From Platycnemis pennipes (taxonomy: Eukaryota; Arthropoda; Insecta; Odonata; Platycnemididae): a DNA stretch of 64,000 bases. The first letter of the stretch is position 1. Each line of letters begins with the position of its first letter. Positions 1 to 12,395 of the stretch are shown here, one piece after another. The DNA lies in contig OW121851.1 of assembly GCA_933228895.1 (NCBI GenBank), positions 125,349,624 to 125,413,623 of the forward strand. Reading direction: 5' to 3'. The translations under genes were made by a program, and so were the position numbers. The notes beneath the pieces are model-generated. The model ran no database searches. It worked only from the letters and a program-made list of their open reading frames with translations, and was not told the DNA's origin.

Positions 1-55
1 CCGTCCACGGGGTTAAGGTCGACTAATTGGAACACTAAGGTGCTTTCTTCAACCA

Positions 56-254
56 ATTCAAGGATTGCAAACTATCCAGGTATACCTTAGCGCAGTCACC
101 CGCTGAAATGCACAATATCAGCATTTCCACAAGGAAATATTCAGTTGTAGTGCATTTCAGCGGTTGGCTACGATAAGGTTCCTTATGTAGGCTTCTGCGG
201 TTCGTTATTGTTGACGATGATAAGGCATTCGCGGCTAGTTCGCAATCCTTGAAT
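56..254. mobile_element. Foldback (MITE-like) element
   Basis: The ends are inverted copies. ATTCAAGGATTGCAAACTA at 56-74 matches the reverse complement of 236-254 at 18 of 19 positions. Inside is a second, perfect 14-bp inverted repeat (100-113 with 150-163, CCGCTGAAATGCAC). Part of the interior (about 66-134) resembles the repeat at 55921-56090. No coding potential is seen and no clear target-site duplication is visible, so this is probably a non-autonomous DNA element or foldback repeat of unknown superfamily. Confidence 0.55.
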
Positions 255-1269
255 AACATGAAGTAAACATTTCATTGATGTATTTTTTTAAGCTAGCCAG
301 AATCTTTCTTAAATGTCCTTATGTTGTCACATCTGATGTTTGGGGTCATTACCGAGAACCAAGGTCATATACGCCAGTAAAGTAGTGTGAAAAAGGGGAA
401 GGAGTTTATGGTTTGGAAGAAATGTGTAGAGAAGCCCGGATTTTGAATCAGTCTACTTCAAAGGATAAGTGTTAGGGGATTCACTGTTCCCTTTGATGGA
501 TGGAGTACTGCACCCTTTTCGTACTTTATTTATTTATAGAATTATTCATTAAAAATCTTGAAGGTACGTCATTTCTTTGCCTTTTTTTATTCTTGTTTGC
601 TCACTGTTTGATCCGTGTGCAATGACAGACGCCTGCTTCAAATTCAAATTACTCTTCTGTCAATTTACTTCCCTTTCCCTGTAGAAATTGCTGCATTTAA
701 TTGTGGTAATGTTAAGAAAAACCATTAAATTACCATTAAATTACTATTTATACAAAATGTGTTTCCTACTTGTAGCAAAAATTCAACAATCCCATTTAGT
801 TTTTTCGGTCATAAGTCAATTAGAAATAAACTAATATGATCCTTACTAATTCCATCGCTTTTGCCTGTGCAATGTGAAAAATGGAATGTAAAAATAAATA
901 AAAACCTTTGTGATTGTTTTCACATATATTTATAACACTGGGAAACACTAAATTTGTTGACTTAGGTCTAAAACCTATTTTTAACAACTTTTGGCTTCTG
1001 GATCCAAAATGACCTCAGTTTTTGTCCATTATGTCAAAATTTTAAGCTACAGGATACCCTCTCCTTATTTCTTTATTCCAAAAGTCACACAAAATGTGCA
1101 TGCAAAGGAAAATAAAGAAGAAATTGTCAAATATACTGTTCATAGAGAGTAATTTTATCCATGCAAAGTCACTAGAACAAATTGAAAAATAATAAATAGA
1201 CAAATGAAATAGTGATAAAAGACGTATAAAAGTAGTAAAATTCTTTCGCCAAACCTCAAAAATGCATGA
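255..1269. other. AT-rich intergenic or intronic DNA
   Basis: I see no gene or recognisable repeat here apart from short A/T runs. The segment from about 1040 onward is probably downstream sequence of the decayed transposon gene on the minus strand. Confidence 0.4.
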
Positions 1270-2330
1270 TAAGTTTAAAAATTTTTGCTTATAGTTTTTC
1301 ATAGTGTTCAATCTGTGGACAATCTCGCCTGATGCTCCAACAATAGTCAGCAATCATGTTTACATCCCATCTGCCCTGATACCTTGCGTCCATGCCTTCA
1401 AATCTTGGTGAAATCGCTCACCATGCTCATCACTGACTGCACCAAGATTTTCCGGAAAGTCAGCAATATGGCTATGTAGAAAATGAAATAAATTGTCGCG
1501 TTGCAACCAATCAGTTTAAAGCTTTTCAAGTATTGCTTGAAAATTTCGTTGTAATTCTGTGCTCGTGTATTTCCAAGAGCCTTTGACAAGGTTTTTGAAT
1601 GCCAATTAATCATTATTTTGGAGTTCTATCATTGTTACGGTGAAATTTTCATCTTTAATGAGCTTCCGAATCTGTGAAAAATCTATCACGCCCGCCTTCA
1701 TCTTTTCAAAAGACAGGCTAAGAAATTCTGAAGTGAGATAATTACAGCAGTCTCCTTCAGTTGGCATTGATTAACAATTTGTTTCACGAGACCCAGTTTT
1801 ATATGCAGAGGTTGAAGTACAATGTTCTTTATATCTACTAGTGCCAGATGTAGAATATTAAGATCACCAGATTTTAGGTCAGATCTTGGCGGCCAACTCA
1901 ACTGCACATAATGCTTCTCGTGAGTTCAGCTGCCCCATGTACACAAAAAACAAGGATACTTGGTGTAGCCACGTTGCTGGCCAAGAAGGAAGCAGATCAT
2001 TTTAAGGTTAACACAGATGTCCCATTTTTCCATGTGATATAGAAACAAATCAATCTCTTTATATCTTCATACTCTTCAAGCAAATAAATTGAATGGCTTA
2101 ATGGGACTGCACCAAATAAATTTCTAATGTGAAGGAGGACATACTTCAAGCTCCGTTTTGAGCTATCTATGTACAGTCGTCATTCAGCTGCGACATAGGC
2201 TTGAAATCCCAACTCCTTCATTAAACCATGTACATTATGGCAATACGCAAATCCATGTGGCGTGACTTGGTGGAATTACTTCGTTGTTGGAGACAGAAAA
2301 AATTTCTACTTTGCTGTTTCCACATATTTA
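1270..2330 (-). pseudogene. Decayed copy of a multicopy arthropod transposon-associated protein
   Basis: Reading the minus strand in several frames gives, in order, FVYCHNVHGLMKELGFQAYV, a segment with YIDSSKRSLKYVLLHIRN, LLGQQRGYTKYPCFLC, LVDIKNIVLQPLHIKLGLVK, HSHIADFPENLGAVSDEHGE followed by RFHQDLKAW, and MIADYCWSIRRDCP. I recognise this order and these motifs as a family present in many near-identical copies in arthropod and cnidarian genomes, always annotated as uncharacterised and presumably carried by a transposon. This copy has several in-frame stops and frameshifts, so it cannot encode a working protein. The transposon class is not known to me. The recognition comes from memory of the family, not from a search. 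Confidence 0.6.
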
Positions 2331-4769
2331 TTAATTTTATTGTTGCCAACCATGTTTTCGTCAGTGAGTGACATTGTGAACGAGCACCTTGACAAAGTTA
2401 GTCAGCGACAAATCCGTGATCGGCTCAGTAAAATTAATTACATATGGAAATAGTCAAGTAGACATTTTTTCAAACGCTCCTATGACGGACAGAATTGGCC
2501 CTGTTGCTGTTTTCCTACGGCGCCATTGATACCTCACCAGCCAAAGGAGGTTTACCTCAGTGAATAGTAGGGTACTAGTGCTTCCTATGATTCAGGCTCG
2601 ATCCAGCAGAGTAAGGTCACCTTATATAAGCCGCAGTGAAAAAACTTTACTTGATAAAAAATAGTTAACTACAGTTTTAAAATCAGCATGCCTACTTTAC
2701 TTTAAATCAGCTGAAAAATCGAACTCAACAGAAATTTTGCTAAAAATTGTTCCCCTGTGTAATCTGACCGGCTTGATTGCTCCAGTGGCATTATCAAAGG
2801 GTCTGTGAGAGCATAATTTATTAAAAAATATGACATACTTTGGAAAGTTAATTCGCACAATTTGAATTACAAATTTCTCATTTCAGGGATTTTTTGCACT
2901 GGAATGGATTATTTTGCCTTTTTCAGCAAAAAACATGGAAGATTTAGCGCAGGGGGAAAGCTTTTAATTCACCACGTTTAGTAAAGGCCTTTATGCCACC
3001 GAGGCGCTCAAATCCACTCGAATTGATAATTTTTTTCTATGAAAAATTAGATTAAATCAATATTTCGAGCATATCTTTTGGAAATTAAGCACCCTCCTGC
3101 CTCTATCCCGATCGTTTTGTTGGTGATACATGCTATATCTTTCGAATGCAGACTTTATTGCCATTCTAGCCTCCGTGTCTTCAAAAAAAACACGCTAATG
3201 AAATTAAAAATAGAGTGATATCAATAAAATAATATGAAAAAGTAGGAAACTTAATGCTATAATGTTGTGACGGATAATAAATCAATTAATTAATGAGAGC
3301 CTGACATGTATTAGGTATGAATTTTTGAAATATGTTAATGTTTTCCAGTCTATTTACAAGCTAGTAACGGTAAAATAAGAAACTTTGAGTGAATATACTG
3401 TGAAACTATTAAGAAAGGACGATTCTCTCTCCCTTCAGCATTCAAAAGTGAGATGCGGAGACTTGGGTACGTATGCAATCAATTAATGGAGTGGAGTGGA
3501 TTAATGGAGCCTATGGAGTAATTCGTCTTAGATATAATCGCGTTCATTGAAGGAGTTATTTAGCTTTCAAAATTTGATTCATGAGTGTTTTACTACCTGT
3601 ATTTTACTGTGAACGATTTGAAAATATTGATTGAAATATACAGGTGATTCAGATGTCCGCTTCATTTGGAAAATTAAGTGTTATCATGCCAAGATCTTTG
3701 ACTGCTGACGTTAGTTTTAACGCTAAAAATCTGCTCTGCGTTGAACGTTGTCCATGTCAGATTTAGTGAAATGAGAAGTGGAGAGTGATTGGTCACTCAT
3801 CGTACACAAAGTTTTCCCTTTAGAGACATCCTCCATTCATATCCTATGGTGGGCCAGTTGGATCCCCCCCACTCCTGCAACCCACCGCTTCCCCCCTAAT
3901 TGTTAGCTAGTGCAAGATCGCGTTTCGGCGCAATTATCTGCTCTCGCGTCAAACGTGTCGGCGTACCCAGGCGTATGTCCTCGCCTGCGTGTCGTCCCGA
4001 CTCACGGAAGTCACGACGAAAAGGGTCAAGCTTGGAGGATGACGCAAGTTTCGAATCACATTGCTGAGAGGTCAAGCGGTCGGTTCCTTTGGGAGCTGAC
4101 GACGGCTGGGACCGTCCTGGGGATATTCGGAAAGAAATTTTCTTTTTGAGTCCTGCAACTACATATTTTCTCTTTCAATTTTTTTTCTAGAAGCACTTAA
4201 GGATCGGTCTAATCACAAGTGGTCTATTGGTGAGGTAAAATTTCCTTTACGACTGGAGAAAATAGTGTCGATGCCCATATATATGTCCGTTAAATCGTGG
4301 ATGAAAATTACCAAACCTGATTGACCCCTACTTTGTTAGGTTTATAAATTATTTTATAAAAGGGAATTTTTGATATTTAATGACATTAAAATATGATGAG
4401 GATTGGTTGATAAACGATAAAAATGGAGAGTTGTTTGAAAACTATAAAAATTGATTATAAATAGAGATTTTCATGGATTTGTTGTCTTTCGTTAGAAGGA
4501 GCTGTCAAAATTGAAATGTCCATGGTTATAAAGCTCTATATTGGAGTACCTACCTATGGTCCTCCAGCGACACTAATGGCAAAACTATGGTTGCTTTTTT
4601 CTGCCACAGTAAATCATACCTCTGGCTGAGAAAACAACATTTTTCCTGTCGATGAAGTGCAGTTTCTACTGTGGTTAGCGTATTTTGTGTATTCGAGGGA
4701 TGAGAAACGGAGAATCATTATTGTAGCTCTCGTAGTGAATAGTTCAATGGTCACTCTGCTAAAAAAAGG
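2331..4769. other. AT-rich DNA without recognised genes
   Basis: Nothing conserved was recognised on either strand. A small GC-richer patch around 3840-4130 is open on the plus strand for 79 codons, but its translation resembles nothing I know and lacks splice or initiation context. Confidence 0.4.
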
Positions 4770-5390
4770 AGTGTGAAAGCAAAAGCCTTCCTTTCCTTTC
4801 CACGTATATCCATCATGAGAGAAAGAGAGGTGGGGGAGGGAGTGTGTTTGGCTCCTCAAATCACGAGCTGTAGCCGGCTCGGGAGTCACCCGCCGCCGCC
4901 GCGCGACAGTCAGCTGTTTTTTTCCGCCGACCCGAGAGGGAGGAATGCCGCGACAATAGGCCCCGGATAGACCTTGGTAATGGGAGCCCCCCATTAGGCC
5001 CAATCTCTAGGGTGCTCTCGGGACACGAAACGCCGCCCTGCATATTTATGGCACGGGGGCCAGTGGGGGAACGAAGTTGACGAGCGACGTCGCCGTCGTT
5101 CCGAGAAACGCTGGAAGGGGTCGCTGCGTGCTGCGTGGGTGACTCGATGGCGTCACAGCAGCGTCAGATAAGTGGTAATTGTCAGTTCGCCTCACCGCGT
5201 AATTCCATGTTGTCATCAGTGCCAAATGGATTGCCTTTCGTTAGGGGTCGGCGGCCTCGACCAAAAGGGGTGTGCCCGAAGTGAACCCCTCCTACCCTCT
5301 TCCTCCCGATTTTTCCTCGTAATTGGAGACCGAATCATTTCCGTTCCTTCACTTACGAGTAAAAATAAAAAGACGGGCCTGAATTTTTAG
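4770..5390. promoter_or_regulatory. GC-rich island upstream of the AdoR exon
   Basis: This block is clearly richer in G+C and CpG than its surroundings and has a GAGA-type purine stretch at about 4818-4843. No conserved coding segment is recognisable. It lies about 0.7-1.3 kb upstream of the receptor exon, so it could be an internal promoter, an intronic enhancer or an unrelated promoter. The assignment is compositional only. Confidence 0.25.
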
Positions 5391-6072
5391 ACCTGAATTG
5401 TCCTCTTGGCTATGTGGTTCTTCTAGATATCAGTATCACCGACTGTCTCCTGCAATATGCCCAAGTCTTTCTTAACTCAAGGAGAAGTGAGTGTTGATAA
5501 CATTTACATTGTGAAATATTGTGAGATAAAAATATGCATGATGTTGTAAATTCAACCTCACAATTTACCAATGGTTAGGCATGTTTAATCCTGAAATTCA
5601 AGATGACAATGACCCACTTGGTCATTAAGAGTTATAGATTTAGTGATAGCTGTATAAAATAATGCAGCATTGCTTTAGCGGGAGGAAATATCAGTAAAAG
5701 ATTGTGATTAGAATAACAACAATTCTTAATGGTTTAGTGATAAGAAGAAAGTATACTCTGCAAATGAGCAAAATTTAAGGAAAAGGATTGTTGACAAAAA
5801 GGACATTAAATCATCGATTATCACCCATAATTTTATATATGACGCAAATGGACGCAAAAAATGTATCATCCCAAATTGGCCACTGCCTCCTATGCATCTT
5901 ATTGGCCTTATCCATCGTGGTTACTAAAACCAGTTGGTTTTCTTAACACCCTCATCCTTATACTAGCCACTCCTGCAAAATTAACGCTTGAGTAGACACA
6001 ATATCACGTTTTTCAGCGTTACTTGCATGAGATAATGCAAGTGTTTAACTTGAAATATTTCAACTCTCACAG
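5391..6072 (+). other. Probable 3' end of the intron before the AdoR terminal exon
   Basis: AT-rich sequence without open frames of note ends in the pyrimidine-rich acceptor TTTCAACTCTCACAG at 6058-6072. It is inferred to be intron because the following exon starts in the middle of a receptor. Confidence 0.5.
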
Positions 6073-7218
6073 CTCCGGCAGATGGTGACTATGGACGCGG
6101 GGCCCCGCAGCAACCCGGCCGGCCGCGAGGGGAGCGGCACGATGCTCCGGATGCTGGGTGCGGCGCAGAGGAGGGAAGTGAAAGCCACGCAGAACCTCGC
6201 CATCATCGTCCTCTTCTTCATCCTCTGCTGGATCCCTCTCTACACCATCAACTGCGTCAAGGCCTTCTGCCCCGCCTGTGCCGTCGAGGGCCCCCTCACC
6301 GACTTCTGCATCATCCTCTCCCACCTCAACTCCGCCCTCAACCCCCTCCTCTACGCCTACCACCTGCGAGACTTCAGAGCCGCCCTTAGAGCCATCTTCG
6401 GCGGGGCCAAGCGAAGGCGGATGCAGAGACACAAGTTTCTCCACCTCAACGAGGACGGCCCCGGCATCACCCACGCCGCGTCGGCGCCGGCGGCCATCAG
6501 GGCCGGCAACGAGGCTCGTCTCACGGGCCCTGGGGGGAACAGGCCGGGGATAGGTCCCTCCCCAAAGGCCCAACCACCGGAGATCATGCCGCACATCTCC
6601 GTCGCCGCAGTCTCTTCGACCCGTTGCCTGGTCGCGGCCGCGGGATATCCCGAGGCCCTGTCCCCGGGAGCCCTGAGGGACCATCTCCCCCTGGAGACGA
6701 CCCCTCCGACCCCCAGGAGGGTCTCCTCGCCCCCGGTGCTGCAGAGGGTCATGTCTGAGGGCACCTCGGAGGCGCTGAAGAAGAGGGTGTCCCGTAGACC
6801 GAGGACGTCGGCGGCGTCGTGTCCAGAAGCCTCCGACGTGGTGGCCAGGACAACGTACTCCTCCGGGGGCCATGAAGACGACCCTGACTCGGACGGGGAA
6901 GAGGGTCTGGTATTGCAGAGGGTGGAGAGGTCCTCTCTGGACGGCGTGGAGGGCCCTGGGGCGGCGGAGGACGAGGAAGAGGAGAAAGTTCGGGAGCCGA
7001 GTGCCAGTAGCGGCGATGATGGGACTGGTGACGTTGGTGAGGATGGTGAGGGGGAAGGGGTGGCGAGGGAGGGGAGTGGGGCGGAGGAGGAGGTGGAGGG
7101 GGTGGTTGCGCTGAGGACCGTCAGTGCGGAAGTGCAGGAGAAGTGCAACGGATTCAAAGAGTGCCCGCCCCCGAACGGCGGACTCCCATTGGTGGACAGC
7201 GAGGCCGTCGCGTGGTGA
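6073..7218 (+). CDS. AdoR: Adenosine receptor-like GPCR, terminal coding exon (TM6, TM7, C-tail)
   Basis: Partial class A G-protein-coupled receptor of the plasma membrane that senses extracellular adenosine and signals through G proteins. Counting from the Met at 6082, TM6 spans about residues 37-59 with the CWIP toggle motif at 49-52, and TM7 about 73-95 with NPLLY (NPxxY) at 87-91. Adenosine-receptor hallmarks are the ligand-contacting Asn in TM6 (N57, equivalent to N6.55), the CPAC pair in extracellular loop 3 and Ser-His at 80-81 (7.42/7.43). The position equivalent to His6.52 is Tyr54. I place the exon start at 6073, after CTCACAG, because the three preceding codons read LRQ and continue the LRQM-type end of intracellular loop 3 seen in the family, so the Met at 6082 is not the protein start. 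The tail after TM7 is about 285 residues, Pro/Ser-rich with an acidic run (EDEEEE). Earlier exons (TM1-TM5) are outside the window. Confidence 0.88.
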   Translation, partial: LRQMVTMDAGPRSNPAGREGSGTMLRMLGAAQRREVKATQNLAIIVLFFILCWIPLYTINCVKAFCPACAVEGPLTDFCIILSHLNSALNPLLYAYHLRDFRAALRAIFGGAKRRRMQRHKFLHLNEDGPGITHAASAPAAIRAGNEARLTGPGGNRPGIGPSPKAQPPEIMPHISVAAVSSTRCLVAAAGYPEALSPGALRDHLPLETTPPTPRRVSSPPVLQRVMSEGTSEALKKRVSRRPRTSAASCPEASDVVARTTYSSGGHEDDPDSDGEEGLVLQRVERSSLDGVEGPGAAEDEEEEKVREPSASSGDDGTGDVGEDGEGEGVAREGSGAEEEVEGVVALRTVSAEVQEKCNGFKECPPPNGGLPLVDSEAVAW

Positions 7219-7690
7219 GCAACGGACGCGAGCCAATCAGCGAACGTCATTCGCCAACGGAAAGAAAGAAACCTAAATTCTCCTTCTGTGAAAGTGTTCC
7301 TGATGTGTGTGCGTGCCCAGAACCTGGTGTCTTCACCAAATGTCTTCAAATCACGCCCATCAATGTATTAATGTGCTCTCTTTAGAGATTAGACAGTCCG
7401 CGCCCTGGACTAAATTGGGTGAATGGACAATTACACGAAAGGTTTTACAACACCGGAAATACTCGTCAACTCCTTCATTCATGCGGATATCATCGCAAAT
7501 ATATTCCATGTGTCTCCATAGCAGTTATCGTTCAGTAACGTCAAGGCAGTCAATTGATTAATAGGAGGGAAAAGGGATGAAAAACCAAATGCCACCAATC
7601 CGTAGCGTAAGGTTAAAGGTCGAAACCCAATGCGTCACAGACAAGTATATTGAGTTGTTAGTCCAATAAAATAATGGACGTCAGGATGGC
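7219..7690 (+). other. Putative 3' UTR of the adenosine receptor gene
   Basis: Sequence between the TGA at 7216-7218 and the first good polyadenylation signal. It contains no other recognised feature. Confidence 0.4.
7665..7670 (+). terminator. Putative polyadenylation signal (AATAAA) of AdoR
   Basis: First canonical AATAAA downstream of the receptor stop codon, about 450 bp away, which is a plausible 3' UTR length. Assigned by position only. Confidence 0.4.
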
Positions 7691-10600
7691 GTTTGTCGGA
7701 CAGCATGTCAAGGCTGATTGTTGGCCCATCTTGAGACCACGTGGCCTTTCCTTAGTCCGTAACTGTTAAAAGGGATTGTTATGCATACTCAACGCCATAT
7801 GTCAGAAATTTTAGCATCAGTTTTTCTTCAACCACCGAACAAAATTATGCTGAGAACTACAGAACTCATACGGATACATTTCTACACAAAGTTTTTACCT
7901 TTTATTCCTTAGTGAGTACAGTTAGATTTTCTGATAATATTATTTTTGTACAAGCAGGTTGTCAATCATTATTAGCCAATTTTTATTCCTGTGACTTACA
8001 TAAAAATCTATGCTGAATCTTCATGGGCAATGCCAGTCTATTTACCAATACATTAAATATAATATGAATAAAAATACGATCACAGAGGATTAATATTCAA
8101 TCGAAACATTGGATATTTTCGATTAATGCAGATTCCATTTCACTTTCTCTAGTCTCATTCCTCTGTAAATCATATTTTTCTTCCCATAATCCGTCATATC
8201 ACCCTTCTTAATATGCCCTTCTTTGAATATAATTATTGCTCTTGGGGCCCAAACTATATTTTATTTTCGGTGCATGAATGATTTAATTTGCAGATTGTAT
8301 TTAAGAGTAGAAAAGACTTGGGCCTTGTTCGGTCAACCAAAACATTTCTTATTGGAGTTATATCTGCTTTTTACTATGCCTCTCTCGGGCAGAGCTTTCA
8401 TTAATTTTGCCAAGAAAATTGGTATTTGTTATGTCATTGCTCTAGGTCTTTTTATAAAAATTTAATGAGAGATGCAGAATCAAGAAAATGTTCTTCTTTT
8501 ATCCATAGAGTAGATACAAGTATATTAGAGTCATTTTTATTTTATATACATTTTTATTAGTTTAAACATATTTGCTACCTCCTGAAATCAACTTGTTCTT
8601 AATCTCAAAAATTCCATATTGTCTATCCCTTAACTCAACCCCACAAGCAAGGAGCATGACACACCATTTTTTAACAATTCCTTTAAAATGCCTTTGATTA
8701 AGTATTAAATTTTTTTAAACTCTAGAAAAAATTGTGGAAAAGATTTTTTTATATATTAAACTAGTTTTCAGCACTTGAAATATTTTTTAAATGGTGGATT
8801 AACTTTGGCTGAAATTGAGACGATTGTAAAAGAGTTATGAGGCCAAAAAAATGTCATGGTTTTTAAAGGAAATATACTAATAAATATCTCTCTTTCGTAT
8901 AAACTGGGGGGAAAAATTTTTACTTTATCAATGAAAAATTAAGAAACTTTTCTTCGTGTATTCTTGCTTCACCGCATTACAAATGTTTTCCAAGATTAAT
9001 GGAAACAAATTCGTTGGTTAAGTGCAAACATTATTGGAAAATTAATGATTTTGATTATGTGCATATATTTTCTTACTTATAATTTTTATTTAAACATATA
9101 ATTGATAAAGATTATCAATTTAACCCTATCAAGTAAATAAACGGTGAATTCATGGAGATAGTATTTCAACAGCCGCATTAAACTAAACATAAAGCTATTC
9201 CGAATCTCTCAGATTATTCAGTTCCAATGCCGAGAAGACTCTTTTGATGAATCATTCAACTTCAATGAGAAACTTCACCAAAATTTAGTACCTTTTGACA
9301 TCCCGAAAGTTAACGTTCAATGAAATCTTTCTTTACTTCGAAAAAGTAAAAAGTTGTGCAGCAGAACAAATATCTTTATAAATATTTTGGTGAATTCATA
9401 ATGAATACAATATAACGAACTTTGTAGTAAAATGAGTGACTTTATGAAATTTGTGTGGCATTATAAATGAATAGCACCCAAATAATATTATTAAATACAA
9501 CCTAGGTTTCTACGGAGTCCGACATCATCACCTAATGATGGCGGGATTTACGAAGTCAGTTTCTTTATTTACATTGTCTAAAGACATTAATTCAAGTATT
9601 AAGAAGATAATGTAGGACTTAGGAAAACTGTGAAATTTATTATGTAGCCTCACCCTATGGCATCTCGTTCAAAGCTAAATTGGTTTTTGCCTGCCCGCGA
9701 TGGAAAATGGCGTGTAAGGGTTCCGAATGCGTTCCAAGAAACCTTTTCCCATCATTTTTTTGGGGGTCATTGTTCTCGAATTCCTCGTTGATGACCAGGC
9801 CAACACGAACTGCATGGGGTCACTCAATTATCCGCGCACGCAAAAAGACACTTGGTGAATTCCCGCTTCTAGAAAAAAAAAGCTCTTAGGGCGCCGATAT
9901 GACGCAGCGGTGAATCAGTGAAACTGCCCGGTTACAAAGTTCATGCTCCTTGGAGTTTATATATAAACAATGGGCTGGATTCCCTGGATTGAACACGAAA
10001 AACGTCTCGTTTAATGTTTTATTTCCCATCACATCATTGTTTTCAACCCTTTATTCCGTTAACTTTTTCTTTCAACAACCTACGACCCGTGACGTAATAG
10101 TATTTGCCAGGCATAGCTGAGTTCAGACAACTTGTCGTGTTGCTAAACATAAAAAAAACTAGGGTTATACTAATTTTGAGAATATTTCGATGTTTTTTCT
10201 GCCCTATTTTTTATGGATAAGTTCCTGCTGGGTATTTAAAAAATATTGATACATTCTCCGCGGATCATACTTTCAAATGGAAACAAAATATGTGGCTCGC
10301 CTACGATTTAACCACGGACTAGCCAAGACTGTAATCAATTGTATTGTTGATTTTACATACCTGACGTCAAAATTTTCAGGGTCCTCTTAATACTTGTACA
10401 CTTGATTTAATCCTACCTTGGAACCTTTTTTCCACTGGATCGTAACATTTAGTAGTTGTTAGCAGTCGTCAATGGCTTATCCACTCACTCATTATCTTCT
10501 GTAAGGTCTAATGTTCATCAAAGTACTAGCGTTACGCTCGCCGACATTTTCATCATTATGAAGGGATCACGTGATCATCATTATAGTTGTATCATTCAGG

Positions 10601-12395
10601 TGTTTCAAGACACGGCAATGTACTGATGGCGATCAAGTAAAATACAATTTCGTCGCAATGTGTTAAAACGGACTCCTATGACCGGACTAAGCGGAGCAAT
10701 TGCCTCCCCCGGAGGCAATTGCTTCGCGGGGTAAAGAAATTCCCTTTTGATAAGTGATATCGATAGGCCAAAGAAACTTTCAATGCCACCCATTTCCTTA
10801 AACTTCATGCTTGCTCTTTTAAAATGATATAACATTGTAATATAATTATCAATTTCATCACCTACGTTCCATGAATTCATATCACATACGAGCTTCATTT
10901 CATGGACAGCGCTTCACCACTTGAAAACTCATTAACAATAATTAAGATTCGCGGTACTTCATCACAAAGCCAAGTATGCTTGCTGATGATCCTGAGCATA
11001 ACACTCGTTTGCATTCATTTTCTTTACATTCCAAATCTTCAGTACGTGGAGAATATTTACTGTAAGATATTGTGCCAATCCCGAGAGATAATTGTGTTTT
11101 ATATTGTGCGTATGACTTACATAGAAAAAAAACGAATGAATGAATCCGCAGAGAAATTATGAAAAATTGTTTCAGAGAGGTGATCATTTGGAAACGAACA
11201 TTTATTATGGATTGTTTTATACGCATATTTTTCTAATCTCAATTTCTCGACACCGAATTAAATTTCGGTTCTGAAAACTAAATAACCGTACGCATATGGA
11301 TTGCCAAGAAGAGGTTTAGTGATATCTTGGATTGATTAGTGGTGATTCTGAGAATATGTAGCAACATTGAATATTAGTATTGAACTATTCAAGGGTGAAT
11401 GTGTGATGGTATTTCGCATGGATGTGATTGGATTTCGCAAATCTTAAATATGCTTACAAGGTTCCTGCCACTCTCACTTTTTTTATGGTGCTGAAAGTTC
11501 GAATTCACCTCGGAAGATTATTATTTTTTTAATTCCTCATGTGATTTCCCGCTGGATCGTGAAGTTGTTCCCAACGGTGCATTGCTTTGTAGAGAAACTG
11601 TGATTCGAGAAGGTGTTGAGGGAAGCCGTGCTGGAGAAAGAGTATATTTTTTAACCTCAATAGCCGTTTACTTGGTTGCAAGAGCCGGATTGGAAATAGC
11701 GGTGAAGTGAACTGACTAATTACTCAAGGTTGAGTGTTTGTTCTGCTACTACTTCCCACGTGTCGATGTCTTCCTTCCTATGTAATTATGTACAAAAATA
11801 AATATATCATGAGATTAAATGAAACCTATATAATATCTCAAATATGTACCTGTTCAGTTACACCACGATATAATGCATGTATAACACCAAAGAAAATACT
11901 GGTCAATTCTGTTGAAGTTGCTAATCATCGATATACCAGTCATTGCTCAATTTATTTCTATTTTTGTGTAGTATATGAATGGGATAATTTATCTCTTTTC
12001 TTCAGGAGAAAAATTTTGCAACAGCTTTAGGAGACATAAATTTATAATATCTCCTATATTATCAATAATTTATACAAATTGACGAGTGTATTTCAAGTAT
12101 CAATATTCAGTTGAAAATAAAAATTTTTGCAACTGTCTGTCACACAAGATAAAAGTAGAAAACTGGAAGCTTTTTTGCATGCAATTATCCTCTGTTTCCT
12201 TGGGTTTTTATGTTGATAAGCAGTGGATCGGAACTATAGTCACGGTTGGAAGTCTAAGGCTCCAATTTGTGGCACTGAAAAACAGGTTAAGAATAGTTAC
12301 CTAGTGTACTCCAGAGTTTATTTTCAGTGACCATTTTTAGACATAAAATATCACTATCAAGGTATTACCAAATATCATTACTTTACTCATTATCA
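7691..12395. other. AT-rich gene desert
   Basis: About 4.7 kb of low-GC DNA without recognised coding exons. Open frames at 8223-8465, 10605-10898, 10902-11162 and 11734-12030 have no similarity I recognise and no conserved motif. A weak tRNA-like head at about 9890-9960 and a hairpin at 10695-10723 are the only structured items seen. Confidence 0.4.
10695..10723. repeat. 13-bp perfect inverted repeat (hairpin)
   Basis: AGCAATTGCCTCC at 10695-10707 and its exact reverse complement at 10711-10723 flank a CCC spacer. The stem is GC-richer than the surrounding AT-rich DNA. Function unknown. Confidence 0.7.

Noticed and set aside
6067..7349. Long minus-strand open frames (389 and 330 codons) opposite the receptor exon
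   Set aside because: They are mirror frames caused by high GC at third codon positions of the receptor tail; their translations are low-complexity and match no family.
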